A stretch of 38,457 bases of DNA from an uncultured Ruminococcus sp. (GTDB taxonomy: Bacteria; Bacillota; Clostridia; Oscillospirales; Acutalibacteraceae), in NCBI GenBank assembly GCA_905234015.1, contig CAJOFK010000007.1:1-38457 (forward strand), written 5' to 3'. The first letter of the stretch is position 1; each line of letters begins with the position of its first letter. The notes beneath the pieces are model-generated. The model searched no databases. It was not told where the DNA came from and saw only the letters and a program-made list of their open reading frames with translations. Both the position numbers and the translations under genes were made by a program. Shown in pieces: positions 1-7,852 of the stretch.

Positions 1-258
1 TTAAAAGTAAAAAAAGAATTAATATTATATATAGATTTTTAGAAAGTTTACAATTCTTTTTTAGTTCTCAGTTCTCGGTTCTCAGTTGTCGGTCGAGAAA
101 CCGGCTTGATGTATAAAATACGGTCGGGCACCGCGGTATTTTCCTACACCGCGCTGTCTTCCCGACCGTAATTATCAATTTTCCATTATCAATTTTCAAT
201 TTTCAATTGATCCGCGCTGTCTTCCCGACCGTAATTATCAATTTTCCATTATCAATTT
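1..258. repeat. Repeat-rich intergenic start of window
   Basis: No gene is visible. The stretch holds copies of short repeat modules that recur through the window: a run of GTTCTCAGTTCTCGG-like octamers (about 65-92), a GGTCGGGCA...CCCGACC module (about 122-168), and an AATTATCAATTTTCCATT module. A unit of about 50 bases (CCGCGCTGTCTTCCCGACCG followed by the AATT-rich part) is present twice in tandem, at about 150-208 and 211-265. The second copy runs into the stop codon of the downstream minus-strand gene. Confidence 0.7.
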
Positions 259-972
259 TCAATTGTCATAAAGGTAGTCAATCACGCTCTGAGCGCTTAG
301 TTCTTCAAGCTCCAAATAGTTTTCCGCTTCTCTCATATTCTCGAGGTAGTGAGCGTCGGAGCTCGTTATAATCTTTAAATCATTAAGGATAGGGTGCAGC
401 TTTTTAAGCTCGCTCTCCTTGCTTTTATCCGCAAGCTCGGCGGCGGTAAAGCCGCAGCTTTCGTCGATTTCGCCGAGCACCGAAAGTATCGAGAGGCTGT
501 CGCGGTCGATATGAGCCGGGTAACAGATTCCGCCGAACTGACGAACCTTATCAAACGCGCTCATAATGCTGATATTGCTTGCAGGCAAAAGCAGCTCCTC
601 GACCTCGCCGATTTCCTCATCCGAGCTGTTCATAATAACCTGACGTCCGTAAATTTCGGGGCGGTTTTTTATTTTAATACGGTTATCGCGCACATACTCG
701 CCGAAGCTTATTGCCTTTTCAAGAGTAGGGAAAAGACATACCGCGTGGATATCCTCGCTCGTCGTAAGCTCCATCCCCGGAATAACCGTCAGCCCGATTT
801 CCTTTCCGACCTCAATAGCCGCCTTGCAGTTTAAGGAGGAGTTATGGTCGGTGAGCGCGATTACGTCGAGTCCTGAGAGCTTAGCCATATTAACGATATT
901 ATTCGGAGTCATATCCATATCGCCGCAGGGCGACAGGCACGAGTGAATATGCAAATCGTAATAGTATTTCAT
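259..972 (-). CDS. PHP-domain metal-dependent phosphoesterase
   Basis: A 237-residue PHP-fold protein, probably a cytosolic metal-dependent phosphoesterase or nuclease-like hydrolase; the substrate is unknown. The visible PHP motifs are DLHIHS at residues 6-11, ALTDHNS near 39-45, the HAVCLF segment near 76, PAHIDR near 153 and SSDAHYL near 204. These are the His/Asp positions that bind the metal cluster in the family. The length fits stand-alone PHP proteins, not DNA polymerase X or PolC. The start codon overlaps the stop of the upstream DRTGG gene by one base (TGATG), so the two are translationally coupled. It is the last gene of a five-gene minus-strand cluster with a hydrogenase-like protein and an RsbW-like ATPase, which suggests a signalling role rather than a metabolic one; that role is inferred. 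Confidence 0.9.
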   Translation of the reverse strand: MKYYYDLHIHSCLSPCGDMDMTPNNIVNMAKLSGLDVIALTDHNSSLNCKAAIEVGKEIGLTVIPGMELTTSEDIHAVCLFPTLEKAISFGEYVRDNRIKIKNRPEIYGRQVIMNSSDEEIGEVEELLLPASNISIMSAFDKVRQFGGICYPAHIDRDSLSILSVLGEIDESCGFTAAELADKSKESELKKLHPILNDLKIITSSDAHYLENMREAENYLELEELSAQSVIDYLYDN

Positions 973-1298
973 CAGATTAAACCGCTGATTTTAACCGCGA
1001 GCGAGTAGCTGTTTTCCTCGGAAAGCAGGATATTAACCCCGTGCATTTCCGCCTTAGCCTTAGCGTCATCATCGAGCGCGGCGTTTTCAACGAGGATTAT
1101 ACAGCTTACATCCGCGAGAGTTGCCACGGCGATTGAGTTGATATTGCCCATAACGGTAAGCCACGCGCTGTCCTCGGGAGCGCGTCCCATAACCCAGCTT
1201 AAAAGGTCGCCGATATAGCAGTCTTTTACCTCGCGGTCTAAATCATCCTCAACTAGTATTTTAAGATTTAATTTTTCAATAAGGTTTTTTACGTTCAT
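972..1298 (-). CDS. DRTGG-domain protein (second copy)
   Basis: A 108-residue protein with the fold signature of small DRTGG-domain proteins: an N-terminal helix-turn region (NLIEKLNLKIL), the GDLLSWVMG segment near 31-39, and a C-terminal alpha/beta half ending in VNILLSEENSYSLAVKI. It has no signal peptide or membrane segment. It resembles the 115-residue product at 3902-4249, so the cluster carries two paralogues. DRTGG domains occur as possible ligand-sensing modules near CBS domains and phosphotransacetylase, but no biochemical role is established for the stand-alone form. The start is supported by an AGAGGAAA ribosome-binding site. The stop overlaps the next gene (PHP) by one base. Confidence 0.85.
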   Translation of the reverse strand: MNVKNLIEKLNLKILVEDDLDREVKDCYIGDLLSWVMGRAPEDSAWLTVMGNINSIAVATLADVSCIILVENAALDDDAKAKAEMHGVNILLSEENSYSLAVKISGLI

Positions 1299-1316
1299 AA
1301 TTTTTCCTCTTTTTTA

Positions 1317-1650
1317 CTTTATAAGAAACTGCGTTCCTTATAAGTAAAAAACATTTTATATTTCCCGCTCAGCTGCGCCCTGCGTGCGCACGAGCGATGG
1401 ATATACGAAAGCTCCGCGCTTAGGTGCGCACGCTTTCTTACTTTATAAGAAACTGCGTTCCTTATAAAGTAAAAAAACATTTTATATTTCCCGCTCAGTT
1501 GCGCCCTGCGTGCGCACGAGCGATGGATATACGAAACGCCAAAATAAGGAGTATCGCGAGTCCGTTCTTAGGACGAGAGAGACGACTTTATTTTGACGCG
1601 GACCGGATGGATATACGAAAGCTCCGCGCTTAGGTGCGCACGCTTTCTTG
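1317..1650. repeat. 124-bp tandem repeat with partial third copy
   Basis: The unit starting CTTTATAAGAAACTGCGTTC occurs at 1317-1440 and again from 1441 with one or two single-base indels. Each unit contains CCCGCTCAG(C/T)TGCGCCCTGC, GATGGATATACGAAA and, in the first copy, GCTCCGCGCTTAGGTGCGCA. The GATGGATATACGAAA word returns a third time near 1606, followed by the same GCTCCGCGC stretch to about 1650. In the second unit ACTTTATAAG and CTTATAAAGT form a perfect 10-bp inverted repeat around an 11-base loop. A shortened derivative of the unit is found at about 37302-37336. Confidence 0.8.
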
Positions 1651-1749
1651 GTGCTGAGGTTTACTGTAGGAAACCTTTATCAGCGTTCTTTTCTTTCGCG
1701 AAAGCAAAACAAAAGGCGGTTACCATAATGAAACATTTACCTGTGCTTT

Positions 1750-1885
1750 TCCGCTCCCGCGGAAGGAAAGCTCGGCTATATTTGATACCTCGGCTCGGAA
1801 CGGGGTGGTTCCTTAAGCAGGAACGGCAACCCTTTTGTCGCTTCGCGACATTTCCCCTAACAGGGGAATAACCCGTTCCCTACAG
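1750..1885. repeat. Left arm of a long dispersed inverted repeat
   Basis: About 136 bases that reappear in reverse complement at 10344-10483 with only a few differences. The element contains internal palindromes: CGCTCCCGCGGAAGG, TTGTCGCTTCGCGACA, and CCCCTAACAGGGG. It starts near CCGCTCCCGCGG and ends near GTTCCCTACAGTG. It encodes no recognisable protein. The internal palindromes suggest a structured transcript or a mobile palindromic element. Confidence 0.75.
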
Positions 1886-2078
1886 TGTTAAGGTAAATTT
1901 TGATAGTGAACCGCAATATTAATACGGTCGGGAGCGGTTGTATTGGATTCAGCCGCGCTGACTTCACGACCTACAGACTTCCTACTTCCTTCTTCCTGCT
2001 TCCTGCTAAAAAAGGGGGATCCTTCGACTGCGCTCCACTGCGTTCCGCTTCGCTCAAGATGACAAGCGCTTATCACTC

Positions 2079-3353
2079 TTAAATCGTATCCTTAAGCTGG
2101 TCGTAAACGCGGTGAATCTGCTCCTTGAGCTTGTGAATACAGTCGGTTTCCTTAGCCTCGCCCTTAACGATATCCTCCGCCATAGCGCGGCAGGTAGGCG
2201 AGCCGCAGGAGCCGCAGTCGAGCCCCGGGAGCCCCTTGCAGATATTCTCCATTCTATCCATCATCTCCATAGCCTTGAAGATGTCGTCACTCAGCCTGAA
2301 AATATCCGCGTCAAATTTAAGCTCCTCTTCCCAGAGCATTTTTTCCAGGTCGCCGTCCTCAAGGTGGTTGAGCGTAACGGGGAGGTATTTCCTGAGCTTC
2401 TGAATACGCGCCTGAGCGACGTAGGGATTTTCAACGGTTAATACGCCGCCTACGCAGCCGCCCGAGCAGGCGTTAAGCTCTACGAAATCAACGTCCCTGA
2501 TATGCTCGTCCTCAAGCTCCTCAAGAATACGGATTGCGTTCTCTATACCGTCCGCGGCGAGGTATTTTTCGCCGAGCATACCGGCGCTCTCTCCGCCGGA
2601 GGTAGCCCAGCCGATTCCGATTAAGCCCGAGCGTCCGAGACTTTCAACGTCCTTAAGATGATCCATAGCCTTAGTCAGCTCCGGATAAATCCTCGAGATA
2701 CCGATAGCGCCGTCACAGGCGGATTTTTCTACGCAGTTCGGCGTATGAATTTCCGTAACCTTAGCCGGGCAGGGAGTTATAAAGAATACCCCGATATCCT
2801 CGGGCTTAAGCCCGGTTCTCTTAACCGCCTTTTTGCGCGCCATTCTCGCGGCAACCTCAATCGGCGCCATAAGCGGAATAACGTTGTTGCAAAGCTCGGG
2901 AAAACGGATTTTTATAAGCCTGACTATAGCCGGACACGCCGAGCTTATTATCGGTTTATTGACCTTATTTTCCTTTATTAACTGTCTTGTAGCCTCCGAA
3001 ACAAGCTCCGCGGCTCTCGATACCTCAAAAATATAGTCGAAGCCGAGCGCCTTAAGTCCGGTCAGCACGATGTTTACGTTGTCGAGGTTGTTGAACTGAC
3101 CGTAAAGCGAGGGAGCCGGGACAGCTACCTTGTATTTAAATTTATTGATATCTTCCAACTCTGAGCTGTGAGCTTTTTTAGCGTGATGCGGACATACGCG
3201 TATGCACTCGCCGCAGTCGATGCACCTTTCGGAGAGAATATGAGCCTTGCCGTCTCTTATTCTTATAGCCTCCGTGGGGCACCTTTTAAGGCAGTTTGTG
3301 CAGCCGCAGCACTTATCCACTTCCAGCTCAACGGAGTGAAAATATGTATTCAT
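2079..3353 (-). CDS. [FeFe]-hydrogenase-like protein, sensory type, with extra Fe-S domains
   Basis: A 424-residue cytosolic iron-sulfur protein. The N-terminus has two ferredoxin-type 4Fe-4S motifs (C16/C18/C21/C25 region and C44/C47/C50/C54). The middle is an [FeFe]-hydrogenase H-cluster domain with all four cysteine ligands in place: C140 in SSACPA, C195 in TPCPAK, and C296 and C300 in NACSGGCVGG. The residue before C140 is Ala, where active hydrogenases carry the proton-relay Cys, and the Met positions of loops 2 and 3 are Thr and Asn. This substitution pattern is known from sensory (HydS-like) hydrogenases. The C-terminus adds an RnfB-like Fe-S motif (LPGLDCGSCG...C). No PAS domain is present. 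The start is backed by an AAAGGAG site. Neighbouring RsbW-like and DRTGG genes support a redox or H2 sensing role, which is inferred. Confidence 0.85.
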   Translation of the reverse strand: MNTYFHSVELEVDKCCGCTNCLKRCPTEAIRIRDGKAHILSERCIDCGECIRVCPHHAKKAHSSELEDINKFKYKVAVPAPSLYGQFNNLDNVNIVLTGLKALGFDYIFEVSRAAELVSEATRQLIKENKVNKPIISSACPAIVRLIKIRFPELCNNVIPLMAPIEVAARMARKKAVKRTGLKPEDIGVFFITPCPAKVTEIHTPNCVEKSACDGAIGISRIYPELTKAMDHLKDVESLGRSGLIGIGWATSGGESAGMLGEKYLAADGIENAIRILEELEDEHIRDVDFVELNACSGGCVGGVLTVENPYVAQARIQKLRKYLPVTLNHLEDGDLEKMLWEEELKFDADIFRLSDDIFKAMEMMDRMENICKGLPGLDCGSCGSPTCRAMAEDIVKGEAKETDCIHKLKEQIHRVYDQLKDTI

Positions 3354-3473
3354 AATTACTCCTTTGTGTAGTGATTAGTGGCTAGTGGTTAGCGGGGGAG
3401 TCCCGACAGCCAATAATCGCGCCTCAGGATGACAAGTTCTTACCACTTATCACTTACCACTTATCACTATCAT
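3354..3473. repeat. Short repeat patch
   Basis: The 120 bases between the hydrogenase-like gene and the RsbW-like gene hold the TAGTGGCTAGTGGTTAG module, a CTCAGGATGAC end, and a TTACCACTTATCACTTATCAC run. All are shared with other intergenic gaps in this window. Confidence 0.6.
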
Positions 3474-3905
3474 TTATTCCTCATGTACATATATAGTCAG
3501 ATAAAGATTAGTTCCGACGCCGATTGTAGTTTCAATCCGCATTTCGTCGGAATATTTTTTAATATTCGGAAGTCCCATTCCCGCGCCGAAGCCTAACGAC
3601 CTTACGTTATCGGGCGCGGTTGAATAGCCCTCCTGCATAGCCTTTTCTACGTCGGGGATTCCGGGACCCTTATCGGCTAAAAGTATTTCAACCTTATCGG
3701 GATAAATATCAACGTCGCAAAAACCGCCCTCGGCGTGGATTACCATATTTATTTCAGCCTCATACATAGCTATCGCGACGCGCCTGATTGCGTCGGGGTT
3801 ATATCCGAGCGACTTAAGTCTCTTTTTTACCGAGCCGCTCGCTTCACCCGCGCGGGTGAAATCTTCACCCGAAACCTCATAGTGAAGATGAATAGCGCTG
3901 CTCAT
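3474..3905 (-). CDS. RsbW-like anti-sigma/serine kinase ATPase
   Basis: A 143-residue single-domain GHKL ATPase. The N-box is AEINMVIHAEGG near residues 49-60, the G1 box is ADKGPGIPD near 92-100, and the G2 box is FGAGMGLPNIKK near 121-132, followed by the closing strands. This is the layout of anti-sigma-factor kinases (RsbW/SpoIIAB type), without a sensor or histidine-phosphotransfer domain. Its start overlaps the stop of the upstream DRTGG gene by four bases (ATGA). No anti-anti-sigma (STAS) or sigma gene is visible nearby, so a partner is unknown. In this cluster it probably converts the redox state seen by the hydrogenase-like protein into protein phosphorylation or sequestration; that is inference. 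Confidence 0.88.
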   Translation of the reverse strand: MSSAIHLHYEVSGEDFTRAGEASGSVKKRLKSLGYNPDAIRRVAIAMYEAEINMVIHAEGGFCDVDIYPDKVEILLADKGPGIPDVEKAMQEGYSTAPDNVRSLGFGAGMGLPNIKKYSDEMRIETTIGVGTNLYLTIYVHEE

Positions 3906-4249
3906 ACCTTAGTACCTCCGGAAAGTCCGTTTGAATAGAGAAGTCCGCAGGCGGTAAACATTCTGTACTTGGTTTTAAGCAGAGTAATATCCCTCTGCTC
4001 AGCGAGGTTTATAATGCTCTGGTCGGGGTCCTTGCCGCGCACGAATACGATACACGCCATATCCATCATCTCCGCGGTTCTTACAACCTGAGGATTAACG
4101 AGCCCCGTTAAGAGCACGCTCTGATCCTTAACGAACGCGAGCACGTCGCTCATCATATCGGAGCCGCAGGCGGTTTTAATTTCCTTGTTTAAATCGCCCT
4201 CGCAGATTACGTCGCCTTCGAGTATGTCTATAATATCCTTTACTACCAT
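3902..4249 (-). CDS. DRTGG-domain protein (first copy)
   Basis: A 115-residue stand-alone DRTGG-type protein and the first gene of the five-gene minus-strand cluster. It has the same architecture as the 972-1298 product: an N-terminal VKDIIDILEGDVICEG segment, GSDMMSDVLAFV near 29-40, and a C-terminal MACIVFVRGK and LLKTKYRMFTACGLLY region. No membrane segment or signal peptide is seen. The start follows an AAAGGGTG site. The gene overlaps the RsbW-like ATPase by four bases, so the two are likely translated together. Ligand and function are unknown; a regulatory, ligand-binding role is inferred from the neighbours. Confidence 0.85.
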   Translation of the reverse strand: MVVKDIIDILEGDVICEGDLNKEIKTACGSDMMSDVLAFVKDQSVLLTGLVNPQVVRTAEMMDMACIVFVRGKDPDQSIINLAEQRDITLLKTKYRMFTACGLLYSNGLSGGTKV

Positions 4250-4299
4250 TTAATAACACCCTTTCCGGTTTGATGTGATGATTTAACATTAATCATCTT

Positions 4300-4329
4300 A
4301 TTATACCATACATATGCCCCTTAAAACAA
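4300..4329 (-). promoter_or_regulatory. Sigma-A promoter of the DRTGG/hydrogenase-like cluster
   Basis: Read on the minus strand there is TTGTTT (4324-4329), an 18-base spacer and a perfect TATAAT (4300-4305). It lies about 50 bases upstream of the first DRTGG start and is the only good promoter seen for the five-gene cluster. Confidence 0.65.
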
Positions 4330-4370
4330 TGTGCATTTCATATATAAAATGAGGGTGAAAATTAGTTAAT

Positions 4371-4528
4371 TTCACAGTTTACAGTTCTCAGTTCACAGTT
4401 CTCAGTTCTCGGTTCTCAGTTTCGGTCGGGCAGGCAGAACGGTGGAGGCTAATGCCGCGGTTGCCCTTTTGTCATCTTGAGCGGTTGCCGACAGGCAAAT
4501 TTGCGTTAGCAAATAGTCGAAGCTCACC
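4371..4528. repeat. Composite repeat ending inside a decayed gene
   Basis: A run of CAGTTCTCAGTTC-type octamers (about 4376-4420) is followed by a GGTCGGGCA module and then GTCATCTTGAGCGG...AGGCAAATTTGCGTTAGCA...AAATAGTCGAAG (about 4471-4521). The last module is nearly the same as that at 28500-28551. Its end coincides with the point where the surface-protein remnant at 4529 begins. Confidence 0.7.
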
Positions 4529-4651
4529 GTACCCAAGGGACTTAAAAAGGGTAAAACCTACACCCTGAAGCTTAAGCTTACCGACGCCGGCAGTAAAACC
4601 ACAGCAGGTAAATCCGCAACAATAGTTGTTAAGATAACAATTGGCAAATAA
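4529..4651 (+). pseudogene. C-terminal remnant of a surface protein
   Basis: An open stretch of 40 codons ending in TAA with no start codon. It reads VPKGLKKGKTYTLKLKL, then TDAGSKTTAGKSATIVVKITI. This is the same kind of sequence as the last ~40 residues of the BspA-like protein at 20175-22067 (KGTYKKGTYKLKLKF...VKVKI). An in-frame TAG at 4514 lies within the adjoining repeat, so the rest of the gene is gone. It is best read as the tail of a cell-surface protein whose upstream part was deleted or replaced by the repeat. Confidence 0.75.
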
Positions 4652-4755
4652 TAAAGTGATTTTAGTTGATTTTTAAAAATCCAAAGCTTCTGGGCTGTCT
4701 GTTTGACAGCCCGGGTTTTGTTATTTATCTGCTAAAACAAAGGAGGGTTAAGCTA

Positions 4756-5802
4756 ATGCTTAAAAAATGCGTTTCCGTTTTACTGGCTGTGCTTATGACG
4801 GTAAGTCTTTTTACTATCATACCGCTTACAGCCAATGCGGAAGAAATTTTAGAGAGCGGCGATTACTCGTACGTTCTTGTTGAGAAAGGTGAAGCGACTG
4901 TCGCTGAGATTACCGCCTATTCGGGAGCTCAAAGCGCACTTAGTATTCCGGGCGCAATCGACGGTTACAGTGTGAACGCAATCCGCAGAGAAGCGTTCAG
5001 AAGCAAAGACTTTCTGACCTCGGTTGTAATCCCCGACACGGTTACCTTTATCGCGGACTTTGCGTTTTCGAATTGTACAAATCTTGAAAACGTGACCCTG
5101 TCCTCAAAGCTCGATGATTTAGCGAGAGCTTCGTTTTATAACTGTACCTCGCTTACGGAGATTACGCTTCCGGCTTCATTAACTAAATGTTACTCAAATT
5201 CCGGAACATGGATGACTTTCCGCGGTCCGTTCAACGGCTGCTCGAATCTCAGCACAATAAACTTCGCGAGCGGTTTTTCTAAGATTCCGGACTATTTATT
5301 CGAGGGCTGTACGGGTATAACCTCAATTAATATCCCCGATACGGTTACTTCAATCGAAGAACGCGCGTTTTACAACTGTACGAACCTCACCGAGGTTACA
5401 ATCCCCGATTCCGTAAAGAGTATCGGTACCGCAGCGTTCAGCGACTGTACCGCGCTTGAAAAAATAATCTGCAGCTCCGACGATATCGAGACAATCGGTC
5501 AGTACGCGGTTAATAATTCTCCCGACGTTGTATTCTACGGAAAGCACAGCGCTTCCAACCTGAAAGCCTATGCTAAAGATACGCTGGGCAGACCGTTCTA
5601 CGGAATCGACCACCATTCAAACACCGAGTGGAGCTGGAGCGACGATTTAAGCACAGCCTCCGTTAAAATCTACTGTAACGAATGTGACGAAGGTGACGCG
5701 ACGGTTGAAGCGACGGTTACCTCCGAAATCACAAAACCGAAAACCTGCACCGAGGACGGCGAGCGTTACCGTGAAGTTCAAGGGCAACTACAGCGGCTCT
5801 AA
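4756..5802 (+). pseudogene. BspA-type leucine-rich-repeat surface protein, reading frame broken
   Basis: The frame encodes 348 residues from an ATG preceded by AGGAGGG; an upstream in-frame ATG at 4666 lacks a comparable site and would spoil the signal peptide. Residues 1-28 form a Sec signal peptide (LKKCVSVLLAVLMTVSLF, then PLTANA). Residues ~35-275 are BspA/LRR_5 repeats with recurring units such as SIPDTVTSIEERAFYNCTNL. A WSWSDDLSTASVKIYC module follows. The frame ends abruptly at YREVQGQLQRL, while a different frame of the same strand continues the protein as VTVKFKGNYSGSKTLNFKI and a fibronectin-III-like domain up to 6112. The join around 5764-5790 is therefore a frameshift or an internal deletion. 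The intact protein would be secreted and probably bind host or diet ligands. Confidence 0.8.
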
Positions 5803-6112
5803 GACGCTTAACTTTAAAATAAGCCCGAAGGGTACTACGGTTTTAAAGCTGACCGCTAAAAAGGCTAAATTTGAGATTAAGTGGTTAACTCAGACAACCC
5901 AGACCACAGGTTACCAGATTCAGTATTGTACAAAGAGCAATTTCAGCGGCGCAAAGTCGAGTACGATAAGCAGTAATGTAAAGGGCTCCGCGAGCATCCG
6001 TTCGCTAAAGGTAAGAACAAAATACTATGTTCGTATCAGAACCTATAAAAAGGTGAGCTCAACTAACTATTATTCCGACTGGAGCAAGAGCTATACTGTA
6101 ACGACTAAGTAA
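5766..6112 (+). pseudogene. Out-of-frame fibronectin-III-like C-terminus of the BspA-like gene
   Basis: This frame continues the preceding surface-protein gene. From about 5770 it reads SVTVKFKGNYSGSKTLNFK, then ISPKGTTVLKLTAKK, then a fibronectin-III-like domain with TTGYQIQYCTKSNFSGAK and KVRTKYYVRIRTYKKV, and ends with WSKSYTVTTK. Such tails are common at the C-terminus of Clostridia surface proteins. No start codon or ribosome-binding site exists at the join, so the segment is unlikely to be made on its own. The upstream part of this frame (from 5684) is only the shadow of the other frame. Confidence 0.8.
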
Positions 6113-6132
6113 ATCATAAAGCAAAATTATAA

Positions 6133-6168
6133 TTGTCATCCTGCGCTTGCAGGATGACATTTTTTTTC
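6133..6168 (+). terminator. Rho-independent terminator after the BspA-like gene
   Basis: The stem TGTCATCCTGC/GCAGGATGACA is followed by eight T residues. It lies about 20 bases after the last stop codon of the broken surface-protein gene. Its stem matches the GTCATCCTG repeat word seen elsewhere in the window. Confidence 0.85.
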
Positions 6169-6177
6169 ACACTTATA

Positions 6178-6206
6178 TTGATTTTTATATTTTCGTATTG
6201 TATAAT
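6178..6206 (+). promoter_or_regulatory. Sigma-A promoter of the DUF5684-like gene
   Basis: TTGATT (6178-6183), a 17-base spacer, and TATAAT (6201-6206). It ends 30 bases before the start codon at 6236. Confidence 0.75.
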
Positions 6207-6235
6207 TAAGCTGTAATAATTGCGAGGTGTATATT

Positions 6236-6721
6236 ATGTATTCCGGTATTCCTTTTACGCAGTATTACCTTTTAAGGGTTCTTATTGTTAATATTATTTC
6301 GTATATACTCTATTCTATCTTATATTTCGGTCTGTTTAAGAAAGCGGGGATAGAGAGCAGCAAGGCGTTTATTCCTTATTACCGTATTTATGTTTTATAT
6401 AAAATGATTGATTTATCCGATGTATGGTTCTGGATTACCGTTGCGGTATCTGTCGTTAATTATTCAATTGACGCGTTTAATGCTTTTGTGTTTATTAATC
6501 TCGGAATTTTTGCTACTGTTATTAATGTAGCAATATTAGCCGTAAGTATTATTTACGGAATACTTGTTGCCGATCAGCTCGGGAATTCGTTCGGTAAAAA
6601 AACAGGCTTTAAGGTGGGATATTTCTTCCTGCCTGTGATTTTCGGAATGATACTTGGTTTCGGTAAATCAAAATACATAGGACCTAACGGTGTGAAGATA
6701 AAGAAGAAAAAGAAAGGCTGA
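6236..6721 (+). CDS. DUF5684-like small membrane protein
   Basis: A 161-residue membrane protein of unknown function. I chose ATG 6236 because GAGG sits eight bases upstream; GTG 6227 lies within that site. Three to four hydrophobic segments are visible: about residues 10-30, 60-85, 85-110 and 130-150. The pattern of a cytosolic KAFIPYYRIYVLYKM loop, a LGNSFGKKTGFKVGYFFLP stretch, and a GFGKSKYIGPNG end matches proteins usually labelled DUF5684. The tail is a lysine-rich KIKKKKKG. It stands alone with its own promoter and shares a bidirectional terminator with the convergent ilvC. Confidence 0.75.
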   Translation: MYSGIPFTQYYLLRVLIVNIISYILYSILYFGLFKKAGIESSKAFIPYYRIYVLYKMIDLSDVWFWITVAVSVVNYSIDAFNAFVFINLGIFATVINVAILAVSIIYGILVADQLGNSFGKKTGFKVGYFFLPVIFGMILGFGKSKYIGPNGVKIKKKKKG

Positions 6722-6742
6722 CTCAATTTGAGTCAGCCTTAA
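6714..6742. terminator. Bidirectional terminator between 6721 and ilvC
   Basis: AAGGCTGACTCAA pairs with TTGAGTCAGCCTT around the stop codon at 6721. The symmetrical hairpin sits between convergent genes and can end both transcripts, though the flanking T-runs are weak. Confidence 0.7.
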
Positions 6743-6755
6743 CTGTTATCTTAAA

Positions 6756-7808
<1,053 letters not shown>

Positions 7809-7852
7809 TTAAATAAATTAAAATAATAAACTTATATATGCAGCGTGAAAGC

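Larger units (their letters stand above)
1299..2078. repeat. Repeat cluster between hydrogenase-like gene and DRTGG gene
   Basis: No convincing gene lies in these 780 bases, although they sit inside a same-strand gene cluster. The left part (1317-1650) consists of a 124-base tandem duplication plus a partial third copy. The middle (1750-1885) is one arm of a long inverted repeat whose partner is at 10344-10483. The right part (about 1920-2063) is a composite of the GGTCGGGAGCGG...CACGACCTACAGACTT module and a GGATCCTTCGAC...CTCAAGATGAC end. The short frames open on the plus strand here follow repeat boundaries and look like no known protein. Confidence 0.75.

Noticed and set aside
1..258. Possible CRISPR array from the short repeated octamers
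   Set aside because: The GTTCTCAG/GTTCTCGG runs have no spacers of regular length, and no cas gene is present. They are simple dispersed repeats.
394..834. Plus-strand frame of 146 codons
   Set aside because: Antisense to the PHP gene, whose catalytic motifs are intact; no start signal or protein-like pattern.
1424..1871. Two overlapping plus-strand frames in the repeat region
   Set aside because: They follow tandem-repeat and inverted-repeat boundaries and have unusual composition, no ribosome-binding site and no recognisable domain.
2079..3353. Catalytic, H2-producing HydA
   Set aside because: The proton-relay Cys is Ala, the loop-2 and loop-3 Met are changed, and the gene sits with signalling genes and no ferredoxin or HydEFG genes. 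A sensory or regulatory protein fits better, though activity is not excluded.
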